A DNA stretch of 18,775 nt from Bacteroidales bacterium (GCA_017471085.1 JAFUWW010000088.1:1-18775), one strand, 5' to 3'. Positions 1-7,444 are shown, counted from the first letter of the stretch. The notes: generated by a model from the sequence alone, not told the origin. Numbers and translations are program-made.

Positions 1-678
1 CACAGCCAGCTTGGAGCTCACCTTGGAGCCGCCGATGATGGCGGTCAGGGGACGCTGGGCGTTCTTGAGCACATTGTCGATGGCCTTGATCTCACCTTCC
101 ATCAGGTAGCCGAACATCTTGTCGTTGGGGAAGTACTCGGCGATGAGGGCGGTGGAGGCGTGGGCGCGGTGGGCGGTGCCGAAAGCGTCGTTGATGTAGC
201 AGTCGGCATAGGAGGCGAGCTTCTTGACGAACTCCTTCTGGGACTCTTTCACCACCTTCTTGGCGGCTTTCTTCTCCTCGTCAGTGGCATCTTCGGCCAG
301 TCCGCGCGGCTTGCCTTCTTCCTCGGCATAGTAGCGGAGGTTCTCCAGCAGCAGGGCTTCGCCGGGTTTGAGGGCGGCGGCCTGTGCATCGGCCTTCTGG
401 CAGTCATCGGCAAATTGGACGGAAACGCCGAGGCATTCGCTCACGCGGCCCACGATGTGCTTGAGGGAGAATTTGGGATCTACCTTCTTGGGACGGCCCA
501 GGTGGGACATGATGATGAGGGAACCGCCCTCTGCGAGCACTTTCTTGAGGGTGGGCATGGCCCTGCGGATGCGGGTGTCGTCCGTAATTTCGAATTTCTC
601 GTTCAGGGGAACGTTGAAATCGACTCTCACGATGGCCTTTTTGCCGGTGAAGTCGTACTTGTCGATGAATTGTTGCAT
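1..678 (-). CDS. pgk: Phosphoglycerate kinase, N-terminal 226 residues (3' end outside window)
   Basis: Glycolytic kinase that interconverts 1,3-bisphosphoglycerate plus ADP with 3-phosphoglycerate plus ATP in the cytosol. The reading frame is open from the ATG at 678 to the window edge. Seen: the N-terminal substrate motif RVDFNVPLN near residues 18-26, then [42 protein letters not shown], and GGSKVSSK close to the cut edge. These are in the order expected for the N-terminal phosphoglycerate-binding half; the nucleotide-binding half lies outside. A lysine/alanine/glutamate-rich stretch follows LLLENLRY, as is common in Bacteroidota. The gene is divergent from the methyltransferase at 760. 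Family assignment is very secure. Confidence 0.97.
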   Translation of the reverse strand, partial: MQQFIDKYDFTGKKAIVRVDFNVPLNEKFEITDDTRIRRAMPTLKKVLAEGGSLIIMSHLGRPKKVDPKFSLKHIVGRVSECLGVSVQFADDCQKADAQAAALKPGEALLLENLRYYAEEEGKPRGLAEDATDEEKKAAKKVVKESQKEFVKKLASYADCYINDAFGTAHRAHASTALIAEYFPNDKMFGYLMEGEIKAIDNVLKNAQRPLTAIIGGSKVSSKLAV

Positions 679-689
679 ATAAATAAGTT

Positions 690-718
690 TAAAGATATTG
701 CCGTCACTGGAAAATCAA
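690..718 (-). promoter_or_regulatory. Candidate promoter for pgk
   Basis: Read on the minus strand, TTG (718-716) is followed after 18 bases by TATCTTTA (697-690), close to the Bacteroidota pattern TTTG-N19-21-TAnnTTTG. The pgk ATG is 12 bases further on, so the leader would be very short. The match is imperfect (last base A, spacer one short), so this is tentative. Confidence 0.35.
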
Positions 719-733
719 GTCTGCAAAATTAAC

Positions 734-741
734 TATCTTTG
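734..741 (+). promoter_or_regulatory. -7 promoter box for the methyltransferase
   Basis: TATCTTTG is an exact match to the Bacteroidota -7 consensus TAnnTTTG and lies 18 bases before the ATG at 760. No convincing -33 TTTG is found at the usual spacing. The box decides the start: the in-frame TTG at 739 falls inside it and would lie upstream of the expected transcript start. Confidence 0.5.
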
Positions 742-759
742 TGGAAAATTCAAAGAGTT

Positions 760-1707
760 ATGCCCGTCGAGTATCCCGCACAGTATTGGAAAGACTATGA
801 GCTTCTGGATTCCGGAAAAGGAGAGAAACTGGAACGCTTCGGCAAATATGTCCTCCGCCGTCCGGAACCCAAGGCCCTGTGGAGCCCTTCGATGACGGAG
901 GCCGACTGGAACCGCCTCGCCCATGTGACGTTCACCCCCGGGGCCGGGTTCGGCAAGGCCGGCAAGGAAGACAGCGGCACCTGGAACCGTCACAAGAAGA
1001 TGGAAGACCAGTGGGGCGTCACATACAACGGTGCGCCGGACCCCGAGACGCATGCCGCCAGCGACCTGCATCTTTCCCTGAGGCTGGGACTTACCTCCTT
1101 CAAGCATGTGGGCGTGTTCCCGGAACAGGCCCCGAACTGGGAGTTCATTTTCCGGGAGACTTCCCGCCTTTCCCGCATCCACAAGGCCAACGGCCTGCCC
1201 GCCCCCAAGGTGCTGAACCTGTTCGCTTACACCGGAGCCGCTTCCCTGGCCGCCAAATGTGCCGGGGCCGATGTCACCCACCTGGACTCCGTGCGCCAGG
1301 TGGTCACCTGGGCCCGTGAGAATATGGAGCGAAGCGGCCTGGACGGCGTGCGCTGGGTGGTGGAGGATGCCCTCAAGTTTGCCCGCCGGGAGGCCAGGCG
1401 GGGCAACAAGTACGACGGCATCATCCTGGACCCGCCCGCCTACGGCCATGGCCCGGACGGGGAAAAGTGGAAGCTGGACGAACTCCTTTTCGGCCTGCTG
1501 CAGAATGTGGCCGCCATCCTGAACGAACGGGACGCGTTCATGGTGCTGAACCTCTACTCCAACGGCTATAGCGCGGCCCTCGGAGAAACCGTGGTGCGCG
1601 AGGCCTTCCAGGGCAACCTCAGGGAGATGACCTCCGGAGAGCTGGCCCTGGACGACTCTTTCGGCAAGTCCCTGCCGCTGAGCATCTACGTCCGACTCAA
1701 GCGTTAG
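760..1707 (+). CDS. Class I SAM-dependent methyltransferase (RlmI/COG1092-like)
   Basis: Predicted Rossmann-fold methyltransferase of 315 residues, related to the RlmI/RlmK type of 23S rRNA cytosine-C5 methyltransferases. Seen: motif I NLFAYTGAAS at about residues 153-162, an acidic residue at the end of strand 2 (THLDSVRQ), and motif IV LDPPAYGHG at about 223-231. The N-terminal 140 residues form a lead-in domain seen in Bacteroidota members of the group, not a clear PUA domain. Known for the family: methyl transfer to rRNA bases. The exact target here is inferred and not certain. The start at 760 is chosen over the in-frame TTG at 739 because the -7 box covers the latter. It stands alone between divergent pgk and lgt, which has its own promoter box. 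Confidence 0.85.
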   Translation: MPVEYPAQYWKDYELLDSGKGEKLERFGKYVLRRPEPKALWSPSMTEADWNRLAHVTFTPGAGFGKAGKEDSGTWNRHKKMEDQWGVTYNGAPDPETHAASDLHLSLRLGLTSFKHVGVFPEQAPNWEFIFRETSRLSRIHKANGLPAPKVLNLFAYTGAASLAAKCAGADVTHLDSVRQVVTWARENMERSGLDGVRWVVEDALKFARREARRGNKYDGIILDPPAYGHGPDGEKWKLDELLFGLLQNVAAILNERDAFMVLNLYSNGYSAALGETVVREAFQGNLREMTSGELALDDSFGKSLPLSIYVRLKR

Positions 1708-1722
1708 TCATAAATATTTTGC

Positions 1723-1730
1723 TATCTTTG
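1723..1730 (+). promoter_or_regulatory. -7 promoter box for lgt
   Basis: TATCTTTG, an exact TAnnTTTG match, ends only 8 bases before the lgt ATG at 1739. A transcript starting the usual 5-8 bases downstream would be leaderless or nearly so. No clear -33 element is seen at the expected spacing. Confidence 0.45.
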
Positions 1731-1738
1731 CATCTGCT

Positions 1739-2617
1739 ATGGAATATCTGGTAATTCATTGGAATATCGACCCGGCCATCTTTCATATCGGCGGGTTGGA
1801 AATCAGGTGGTACTCCGTCCTTTTCGTGAGCGGATTCATCCTGGGCTGGTTCATCATGAAAAGTTTCTTCCAGCGGGAAAAGGTGAATACGGACCTGCTG
1901 GACCCGATGCTGTATATGCTCCTGATCTGCACCATCGTGGGCGCCCGGCTGGGACACTGCCTGTTCTATCAGCCGGACTATTACCTGGGCAGCTGGCAGG
2001 GCTTCTGGGAGATCTTCATGCCCTGGAAGGGCGGCCTGGCCAGCCACGGCGGCACCATCGCCATCCTGCTGGGCATCTGGTGGTACGCTTCCCGCTACGG
2101 GAAAAAGAACGGCTTCGACTATGTCTGGGTGCTGGACCACCTGGTGATTCCGGTGGCCTTTGCGGCGTTCTTCATCCGCACCGGAAACCTGTTCAATTCA
2201 GAGATTTACGGCGGTCCCACTGACCTTCCCTGGGGCTTTGTCTTCGAGCGCAATGGAGAGACGGTTCCCTGCCATCCCACCCAGCTCTATGAGGGCCTTA
2301 CCTATCTGCTGCTGGGTGTCGTCCTCATGTTCCTTTACTGGAAGCGTCTGGACAAGATGTACCGCGGAACCTTTGTGGGCATTTTCCTGGTGGTGTGCTT
2401 CGGCAGCCGCTTCCTCATCGAGTTCATCAAGAACGACCAGGTGGCGTTCGAGGCCGACATGGCCCTGAACATGGGCCAGCTCCTGAGCATCCCGTTCATC
2501 CTGCTGGGCATCGGCTTCCTGGTGTATGCGTATGTGAAGAAGCTCCCGGCCCGGGCCGTCCATCCGGAATCGGGTCCCAAGAAGAAGGACCCCACGCATT
2601 ATGCGCACAGCCTGTAA
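1739..2617 (+). CDS. lgt: Prolipoprotein diacylglyceryl transferase
   Basis: Inner-membrane enzyme that moves diacylglyceryl from phosphatidylglycerol to the lipobox cysteine of prolipoproteins, the first step of lipoprotein maturation. At 292 residues it has normal length. Seen: several hydrophobic membrane segments; SHGGTIAI at about 102-109; the Lgt signature RTGNLFNSEIYG at about 147-158; HPTQLYE at 179-185; and the late conserved pair R224/E228 in GSRFLIEF. These match positions known to be essential in the E. coli enzyme (HGG region, Arg143, Arg239). The C-terminal tail after the last membrane segment is basic and rich in Lys and Pro. It serves the lipoproteins encoded elsewhere in this window, such as the RND adaptor, the GldH-like protein and the fimbrillin-like protein. 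Confidence 0.96.
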   Translation: MEYLVIHWNIDPAIFHIGGLEIRWYSVLFVSGFILGWFIMKSFFQREKVNTDLLDPMLYMLLICTIVGARLGHCLFYQPDYYLGSWQGFWEIFMPWKGGLASHGGTIAILLGIWWYASRYGKKNGFDYVWVLDHLVIPVAFAAFFIRTGNLFNSEIYGGPTDLPWGFVFERNGETVPCHPTQLYEGLTYLLLGVVLMFLYWKRLDKMYRGTFVGIFLVVCFGSRFLIEFIKNDQVAFEADMALNMGQLLSIPFILLGIGFLVYAYVKKLPARAVHPESGPKKKDPTHYAHSL

Positions 2618-2631
2618 GGTATAGAAAGAGA

Positions 2632-2663
2632 AAGGAGGCCAGCCCGATCGGGCGGGTCTCCTT
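2632..2663 (+). terminator. Stem-loop after lgt, possible terminator
   Basis: Arms AAGGAGGCC (2632-2640) and GGTCTCCTT (2655-2663) pair with one G-T wobble around the perfect 12-base palindrome GCCCGATCGGGC (2642-2653). It starts 15 bases after the lgt stop. There is no real T-tract after it, so it may stabilise the 3' end or be factor-assisted. Confidence 0.5.
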
Positions 2664-3071
2664 CAGTTTACCGGGTAAGAACTACTACGTTGACAGGTTA
2701 GATGATTGCTGCAAGGTCCACCAGTTCTGCGGGGATTCGTGCCGTTTTCCCCGTCCGCGCAAACCTCCCGGTTTCTGTCCGAAGGGCCATGCGCTCCCTC
2801 GCCGCTGCTGCATCACCTGCCTAAAGCACACTTTCGCGCTTCCAGATTACATTTCGTGCTTTAGCCATACCTGCATCACCTGCCTAAAGCACAGTTTCGC
2901 GCTTCCAAGCCCCATTTCGTGCTTTAGCCAAAGACCAAGAACAAGGTTGTCCGTAGCTGTTCTTTGCGTTCCTTTTTGTGGCAAGGTAGCTAACTTTGCG
3001 GGCACGTGCAAGAGGGCTGGGAAAAAATGTGAGAGTTTTGTATAGCGAAAATACAAGGCGCTTCTTCGAAC
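2664..3071. other. Non-coding stretch with tandem repeat; no credible gene
   Basis: Between the lgt hairpin and the minus-strand terminator I find no protein-coding gene. Open frames on both strands here lack homology cues and run through the tandem repeat (2808-2930). A lone TAACTTTG (2991-2998) looks like a -7 box, but the first ATG downstream (3028) is followed at once by a stop and all following genes are on the other strand. It may be a vestigial promoter or one for a short RNA. Confidence 0.5.
2808..2930. repeat. Two-copy tandem repeat, each copy with a 9-bp inverted repeat
   Basis: Copies at 2808-2867 and 2871-2930 are 60 bases each with a 63-base period. I count 6 differences, five of them clustered in the centre of the unit. 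Each copy carries CTAAAGCAC near its start and its exact complement GTGCTTTAG near its end, with 26 bases between, so each can fold. The arms are identical between copies while the centre varies, which suggests selection on, or copying of, the hairpin arms. Confidence 0.85.
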
Positions 3072-3103
3072 AAAAAACCATCAGCGAGCGAGCCCGCTGA
3101 TGG
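3072..3103 (-). terminator. Rho-independent terminator of the lipoprotein/toxin unit
   Basis: On the minus strand CCATCAGCG (3103-3095) and CGCTGATGG (3086-3078) form a perfect 9-bp stem with an 8-base loop, followed directly by TTTTTT (3077-3072). It lies 11 bases beyond the stop of the lipoprotein gene at 3115. This is the clearest intrinsic terminator in the window. Confidence 0.85.
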
Positions 3104-3114
3104 AATCTATAGAA

Positions 3115-3678
3115 TTAACGATGAATTCTACGTTGGGACAATACTAAACGATTACAGTCATCAACATAATAAGAAGACATGATACTGCTACAGATCAACT
3201 CATCAGATAAGTACTCCAATAAGAGGTTATCGACAACCTTTTTGTATTCTTCCGGATTCGTATTCAATAGGCTGACGTCCAAAAACTCGTTTAGATGAGA
3301 GACGGGAGCATCTGCGATGGTTGAGAAGCATAAAAACACGCCGTTCTTTTGGTAATAACCTAGAAAACAATCTGTTTCTTCCGGATAAAGAGCCATAGGA
3401 TATCCCATAACATAAACTGAATCGACATCTTGACGGGAATCAAACCAGATACTGGCAATCAAGACAGAATCGGGATAGTTTATGTATCCGCTTTGTCTTT
3501 CATACTCTACATGTGACAGTATCGCATCCTGAATTGAAGTTGAAAGGCAAATAGGAAAGTCAATTATTTCTTGATTTTCAATTCTTTTATCATTTGTCGT
3601 CACACATGAATGCAAGAATAACGATAGTGCTATGAATTGAGAGAGCATACCTATAAGGCGGAGAGAATGATAAATCAT
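3115..3678 (-). CDS. Small predicted lipoprotein beside the toxin domain, candidate immunity protein
   Basis: A 187-residue protein I do not recognise. Seen: an N-terminal basic-hydrophobic signal (residues 4-24) ending in LFLHSC, so Cys25 is a plausible lipidation site, although His at -2 is atypical. A start at Met11 would also keep the signal. The mature part is acidic and rich in Tyr, Asp, Glu and Ser, with no motif I can name. Its ATG overlaps the stop of the toxin domain gene by four bases (ATGA, 3678-3675), which points to translational coupling, and a strong terminator follows. Base composition is AT-rich like the toxin gene and unlike the rest of the window. Position directly after an Rhs toxin tip is where immunity genes lie in polymorphic toxin systems, so immunity is inferred from context only. 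Confidence 0.7.
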   Translation of the reverse strand: MIYHSLRLIGMLSQFIALSLFLHSCVTTNDKRIENQEIIDFPICLSTSIQDAILSHVEYERQSGYINYPDSVLIASIWFDSRQDVDSVYVMGYPMALYPEETDCFLGYYQKNGVFLCFSTIADAPVSHLNEFLDVSLLNTNPEEYKKVVDNLLLEYLSDELICSSIMSSYYVDDCNRLVLSQRRIHR

Positions 3679-4217
3679 AACTTCAACAAACGCTTTAAGA
3701 GTTTAATAGAATAACGCCCAGAATAAATATCCCCTTTTCGTGAATTATATTCATAGATGACACCATTAGGAACATCATACACATAGTGTTTAGGTGTCGG
3801 TTTTCCCATATCCTTCATTCTTTTTTCCAAATTTGTCACGTTATATCTGTCGTTAGGAATTTTGGTCGGAGGCATATAACCAGAAGCCCCGATATCTTGG
3901 ATGGGAGAGATATGGGTATGAATATTGGATAACACAGACGCTTCATTGATCTCATTGATTGAAGAAATAGGATACACGGAGTGACTACTATTCCCCGCAA
4001 TAAGTGCGATACTCTTTTCATTATTCTCATTAATATAAGAACCTATAGCCCATTCTATGCTTGAGTGTGTTGTAACATAGTCAAATACTTTTAATATCTC
4101 TTGGGAAGAAGAAATGGCATAATGAAAACCTTCAGGTCTGTTCCAACTTAGTTCTTTTAAGATAGTGTTGTTAAAGACCATTAATGGATATTCTCCTCTA
4201 GAATTTTGTGAATACAA
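3675..4217 (-). CDS. JAB-like toxin tip of a broken Rhs protein
   Basis: About 180 residues. Seen: a metal-site-like NIHTHISP at about 99-104, followed by GASGYMP at about 110-115 and PND at about 121-123, then a closing HYVYDVPNGVIYEYN. This layout resembles the JAB-like toxin domains (Toxin-JAB1 type) at the C-termini of Bacteroidales Rhs proteins. The usual Asp three residues after the Ser is absent; Asp123 may take its place, or the site may be damaged. The only free start at the far end is TTG at 4217; ATG at 4181 is an alternative. The frame is the same as the Rhs core upstream and is parted from it only by a TGA at 4262-4260, so originally this was one polypeptide. Base composition is AT-rich. 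Whether it is translated alone is unknown. The family call rests on motif pattern, not a search. Confidence 0.6.
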   Translation of the reverse strand: MYSQNSRGEYPLMVFNNTILKELSWNRPEGFHYAISSSQEILKVFDYVTTHSSIEWAIGSYINENNEKSIALIAGNSSHSVYPISSINEINEASVLSNIHTHISPIQDIGASGYMPPTKIPNDRYNVTNLEKRMKDMGKPTPKHYVYDVPNGVIYEYNSRKGDIYSGRYSIKLLKRLLKL

Positions 4218-4259
4218 TAAATCGACGGTTTCGTTAGTATTCTTTACTAGAGTTATTTG

Positions 4260-4665
4260 TCAATTTTCTCCTAAATAATACCAATCATTCCCATCAAAAT
4301 CAACAAAATTCAGTGAATTACCACCGCAGTAGGCATAGGGGGAGACGGAATAGTACTTTTCGGCCATGGGATCCGGAGAGAGCCAGAAGGCGGAACGGGG
4401 GTCATAGAACCGCGCGCCAAAGTCCAGCAGCCCGGCCTGGGGTTGCACTTCTTTTCCGCTGAATCTGAATTCGTTCATGGCCGATCCTGCTGTGTTGGTC
4501 CCGGTCCCGTAGGGCGTATATCCCCCTTACGCTCCCAAGGTGATCAGTCGTAAAATACTGCAAATCATATGCCCCGGCAGTGCTTCCGGCCACAATGCGG
4601 CCTCCGTCCCAGGGCGCGCTGTCAAAGGCCAGCGTCCCGGATGCGGGTTCACCAACGCGCCGGGT
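4260..4665 (-). pseudogene. Decayed Rhs-repeat core, 5' truncated and frameshifted
   Basis: Seen on the minus strand: an Rhs lead-in with GGRIVAGS, then TDHLGSVRG (about 4548-4522). After a frame change at the G-run 4526-4522 come YTPYGTGTNTAGSAMNEF, RFSGKE, GARFYDP, WLSPDPMAEKYY and SPYAYCGGNSLNFVDFDG, ending at TGA 4262-4260. These are the hallmarks of the Rhs-associated core. In intact proteins roughly 15 residues separate DHLGSVR from YxPYG; here almost none do, so a short deletion that is not a multiple of three is inferred. No Rhs sequence is found before about 4665, where composition turns AT-rich, so most of the long YD-repeat shell is gone. It cannot make a working delivery protein. 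Confidence 0.8.
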
Positions 4666-4852
4666 GTTATTGTAAATGGTTGAGAATAAACTAAGAAGAT
4701 TTTTCTGTCTTTCGGAAGAAAACGGCTTAACTTGCTTACTATTGCATAGTTCCTGCTTTTTTTGTAATTTCGCAAAATTTTGCAGCCTATGTGTATGCAG
4801 GTGTGATTTTTGCATAAAAGGGACGGCTCAAATTTGAAATTTAGGTTAGTTT

Positions 4853-6391
4853 ATGTGTATAAAACATTGTCTTTTGGCACTTGCGCTCCTGGTTCCGCTG
4901 GCAGCGCAGGCGCAGTACAGCGGGACTGAGCGTCCCGCAGGAGACTCAACCCTGGTGCTTACCCTGGACGATGCCCTCAAGATCGCCCTTTCGGAGAATG
5001 TCTCCGTGAAAGTGGCCAACATGGAGGTGGAACGTACCAAGTATGCCCGGAAAGGCTCCTATGGTCAGTTGTTTCCCCAGATCAATGCTTCAGGCATGTA
5101 CAGTTATGCCATCCAGAAGCAGAAAGTGTACTTCGGTTCAGATTCGGAGGAGGAAGGGTCTTCCAGCGGCGGCGGCATGGCATCCATGATGATGAGCGCC
5201 TTCGAGCCCATTATGTACTATATCAATCAGCTGTACGCCTTTACGGGCGCTCCGTTCGTCCCTTACATCGCCCCGGAAAACCCCAGTTCGGAATCTTCTT
5301 CCGGTGACGATGCCATCGAGATGGGCCGCCGCAACCAGGTGACCTTCGGCCTGTCGGCTTCCATGCCGCTGGTGAATTTCCAGCTTTGGGAGAGTCTGCG
5401 CCTTACCGGCGACCAGGTGGAACTGGCCGTGGAACAGGCCCGGCAGTCCCGTCTGGGCATGGTCACATCTGTGAAACAGGCCTATTACGCCGTTCTCATG
5501 GCCAAGGCCTCGTACGAGGTGTACAATGCCGTTTACGAAAATGCGGTGGAGAATCTCAAGCTCACCGAAATGCGTTACAATGCCCAGAAGGCTTCCGAGA
5601 TGGACCTCACCCGCGCCAAGACCAGCGTGGCGGCCGCCATCCCCAACCTGTACAATGCGGAGAACGCCATCTATCTGTCACTTTGGCAGTTAAAGGCCGT
5701 CATGGGCATCGACCTGGACCGCCCCATCGACATCGTGGGCAGCCTGGAAGATTATGCGCAGCACATGTTCTACGATGTGAACGAAGCCGGCGAAGCCTCC
5801 CTGGACCGCAACTCGCAGATGCGCCAGCTGGCCACCCAGGCCGAGATGCTGGCCAAACAGATCCGCATGCAGCAGTTCGCGTACATCCCCACGCTGTCCA
5901 TGCAGCTGTCGTACAACTACTACACCCAGAGCGACAAGTTCGCCCTGAGCCAGTGGAAGTGGCTGCCTTCCAGCACCATGGTGTTCTCCCTGAGTATCCC
6001 CATCTTCTCCGGCGGCCAGCGCTACCACGCCATCAAGCAAACCCGCGTCCAGGCCGATGAACTCGCCCTCCAGCGGGCGGAGACCGAGCGGCAGCTGAGG
6101 ATCGGCATCCGCCAGAGCATCTCCACCATGGAAACCTCCATGCGCAGCTACGATGCCGCCAAGGACGCCCTCGCATCGGCCGAGAAGGCCTATGACATTG
6201 CGGAGAAGAGCTACAAGGTGGGAAGCAGCACCCTTACGGACCTGAACAATACGGAGCTCACCCTCACCCAGAGCCGTCTGCAGGTGATGCAGGCCGTTTA
6301 CAACTTCGTAGTGGCCAAGGCCGGCCTGGAACAGACCCTGGGCTACGATTTTACCGATGAGGCTGCCCGCGCAGACCTCCTGAACAGATAA
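4853..6391 (+). CDS. TolC-family outer-membrane efflux protein
   Basis: Outer-membrane channel of a tripartite pump, 512 residues. Seen: a signal peptide with likely cleavage after AQA (residue 20); two outer-membrane-efflux repeats rich in Ala, Gln and Glu helices, with the typical repeat-start pattern LTLDDALKIALSENVSVK at about 35-52; and the second-half strand/helix series ending TDLNNTELTLTQSRLQ. Between two beta-strand-like stretches (about 81-94 and 161-175) lies a Ser/Glu/Gly/Met-rich insert of some 65 residues, expected to face outside. It is first in an operon: the adaptor gene starts 15 bases later. The start at ATG 4853 gives a proper signal sequence. I see no sure promoter in the AT-rich 4680-4850 region. 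Substrate is unknown. Confidence 0.93.
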   Translation: MCIKHCLLALALLVPLAAQAQYSGTERPAGDSTLVLTLDDALKIALSENVSVKVANMEVERTKYARKGSYGQLFPQINASGMYSYAIQKQKVYFGSDSEEEGSSSGGGMASMMMSAFEPIMYYINQLYAFTGAPFVPYIAPENPSSESSSGDDAIEMGRRNQVTFGLSASMPLVNFQLWESLRLTGDQVELAVEQARQSRLGMVTSVKQAYYAVLMAKASYEVYNAVYENAVENLKLTEMRYNAQKASEMDLTRAKTSVAAAIPNLYNAENAIYLSLWQLKAVMGIDLDRPIDIVGSLEDYAQHMFYDVNEAGEASLDRNSQMRQLATQAEMLAKQIRMQQFAYIPTLSMQLSYNYYTQSDKFALSQWKWLPSSTMVFSLSIPIFSGGQRYHAIKQTRVQADELALQRAETERQLRIGIRQSISTMETSMRSYDAAKDALASAEKAYDIAEKSYKVGSSTLTDLNNTELTLTQSRLQVMQAVYNFVVAKAGLEQTLGYDFTDEAARADLLNR

Positions 6392-6406
6392 TAATCAAAT
6401 ATTTAT

Positions 6407-7438
6407 ATGAAAAAGACTATCATTGTCCTGGCCGCAGCCGCCTTTGCAGCTTATTCCTGCGGCAACGGAAACGGACAGCAGGCCGCACAGGGCGGCCCCG
6501 GCGTTCCGGCAACGGTGACCCCCAGTGTGGAAGTGACCGTGGCTTCTTCCAAAGACGTGCCCGAAGAAAGCACCTATTCCGCCTCCGTTCAGCCTTACGC
6601 CACCAACAACATCATGCCCCAGACCGGCGGACGCATCCGCAAGATCAACGTGGAAGTGGGCGATTACGTGACCAAGGGCCAGGTCCTCGCCGAGATGGAC
6701 CGCCTGCAGCTGGAACAGCTGGAACTCCAGATCCAGAACGACAAAATCGAGTATGCCCGTCTCAAGAGCCTCTATGAGGAAGGCGGCGTGTCCCAGTCGG
6801 ACTTCGAAGCCGCGGAACTGGGCTATAAGGTGCGTGAGAGCAATTACCAGAATACGCTGGAAAACACCATTCTCCGCAGCCCCATCACGGGCTACGTGAC
6901 CGCCCGCAACTTCGACGTGGGCGACATGTTCTCCATGTGCGGACCCCTGTTCACCGTGCAGCAGGTGGTGCCCGTGAAACTGCTGGTGGGCATTTCCGAA
7001 AGCGAATACACCAAGATCAAGAAGGGAGATTCCGTAACCCTGAATGTCGACGCCCTCCCCGGCCGCTCCTTCACCGGCAAGGTGGAGCGCCTGTATCCGA
7101 CCATCAATGCAGCCACCCATACCTTCAACGCAGAGGTCCAGGTGGGCAACTCCGACCGGGCCCTCCGTCCGGGCATGTTCGCCCGCGTCACCGTGAACTA
7201 CGGCACCAACCACCGCGTGGTGGTTCCGGACCAGTGCATCGTGAAGCAGGAAGGCACCGGCCAGCGGTTCGTGTACCTGCTCAAGGACGACGGCACCGTG
7301 AGCTTCGTCCCCGTCGGCATCGGCCGGCATATCGGCGCTGAATACGAAATCACCGAAGGCCTCTCGGACGGCGACGTGGTGGTCCTGAAGGGACAGGCCA
7401 CGCTCCGTGACGGAATCAAGGTCAATGTTCTTAAATAG
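6407..7438 (+). CDS. RND efflux periplasmic adaptor lipoprotein (HlyD/AcrA type)
   Basis: Membrane-fusion subunit of 343 residues linking pump and outer-membrane channel. Seen: lipoprotein signal MKKTIIVLAAAAFAAYSC with Cys18 as the lipidation site; a lipoyl-like half motif GGRIRKINVEVGDYVTKGQ at about 75-93; a short coiled-coil hairpin (LEQLELQIQNDKIEYARL); the second lipoyl half TILRSPITGYVT; then beta-barrel and membrane-proximal parts ending near GDVVVLKGQATLRDG. Length and domain order fit the AcrA family with a short hairpin. It lies 15 bases after the TolC-like gene and 6 before the pump gene, so the three are surely co-transcribed. Lipid anchoring depends on Lgt, whose gene is at 1739. 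Confidence 0.94.
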   Translation: MKKTIIVLAAAAFAAYSCGNGNGQQAAQGGPGVPATVTPSVEVTVASSKDVPEESTYSASVQPYATNNIMPQTGGRIRKINVEVGDYVTKGQVLAEMDRLQLEQLELQIQNDKIEYARLKSLYEEGGVSQSDFEAAELGYKVRESNYQNTLENTILRSPITGYVTARNFDVGDMFSMCGPLFTVQQVVPVKLLVGISESEYTKIKKGDSVTLNVDALPGRSFTGKVERLYPTINAATHTFNAEVQVGNSDRALRPGMFARVTVNYGTNHRVVVPDQCIVKQEGTGQRFVYLLKDDGTVSFVPVGIGRHIGAEYEITEGLSDGDVVVLKGQATLRDGIKVNVLK

Positions 7439-7444
7439 AAGGTC

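Noticed and set aside
2670..2715. Stretch around ACTACTACGTTGACAGG resembling the 3' end of 23S rRNA
   Set aside because: Only about a dozen bases match what I recall of the conserved 23S sequence, the flanks do not follow it, and there is no other rRNA nearby. A blastn against rRNA would settle it.
2808..2930. CRISPR array
   Set aside because: Only two copies, the variable part is a few bases rather than a spacer, and no cas genes are present.
2395..3045. Plus-strand frame with a Cys-rich repeat peptide (CITCLKH...ISCFS twice)
   Set aside because: It begins inside lgt in another frame, and the peptide repeat simply reflects the 63-bp DNA repeat, whose length is a multiple of three. The opposite strand is open there too.
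4260..4262. TGA between Rhs core and toxin as a recoded codon
   Set aside because: TGA ends several intact genes in this window (10559-10561, 11918-11920, 14416-14418), and the core is also frameshifted, so a nonsense mutation in a dying gene is simpler.
4666..4815. Extension of the Rhs frame up to ATG 4815 as a real N-terminus
   Set aside because: Residues 1-50 of that frame have no Rhs features or signal sequence, and the DNA is AT-rich intergenic sequence ahead of the TolC-like gene.
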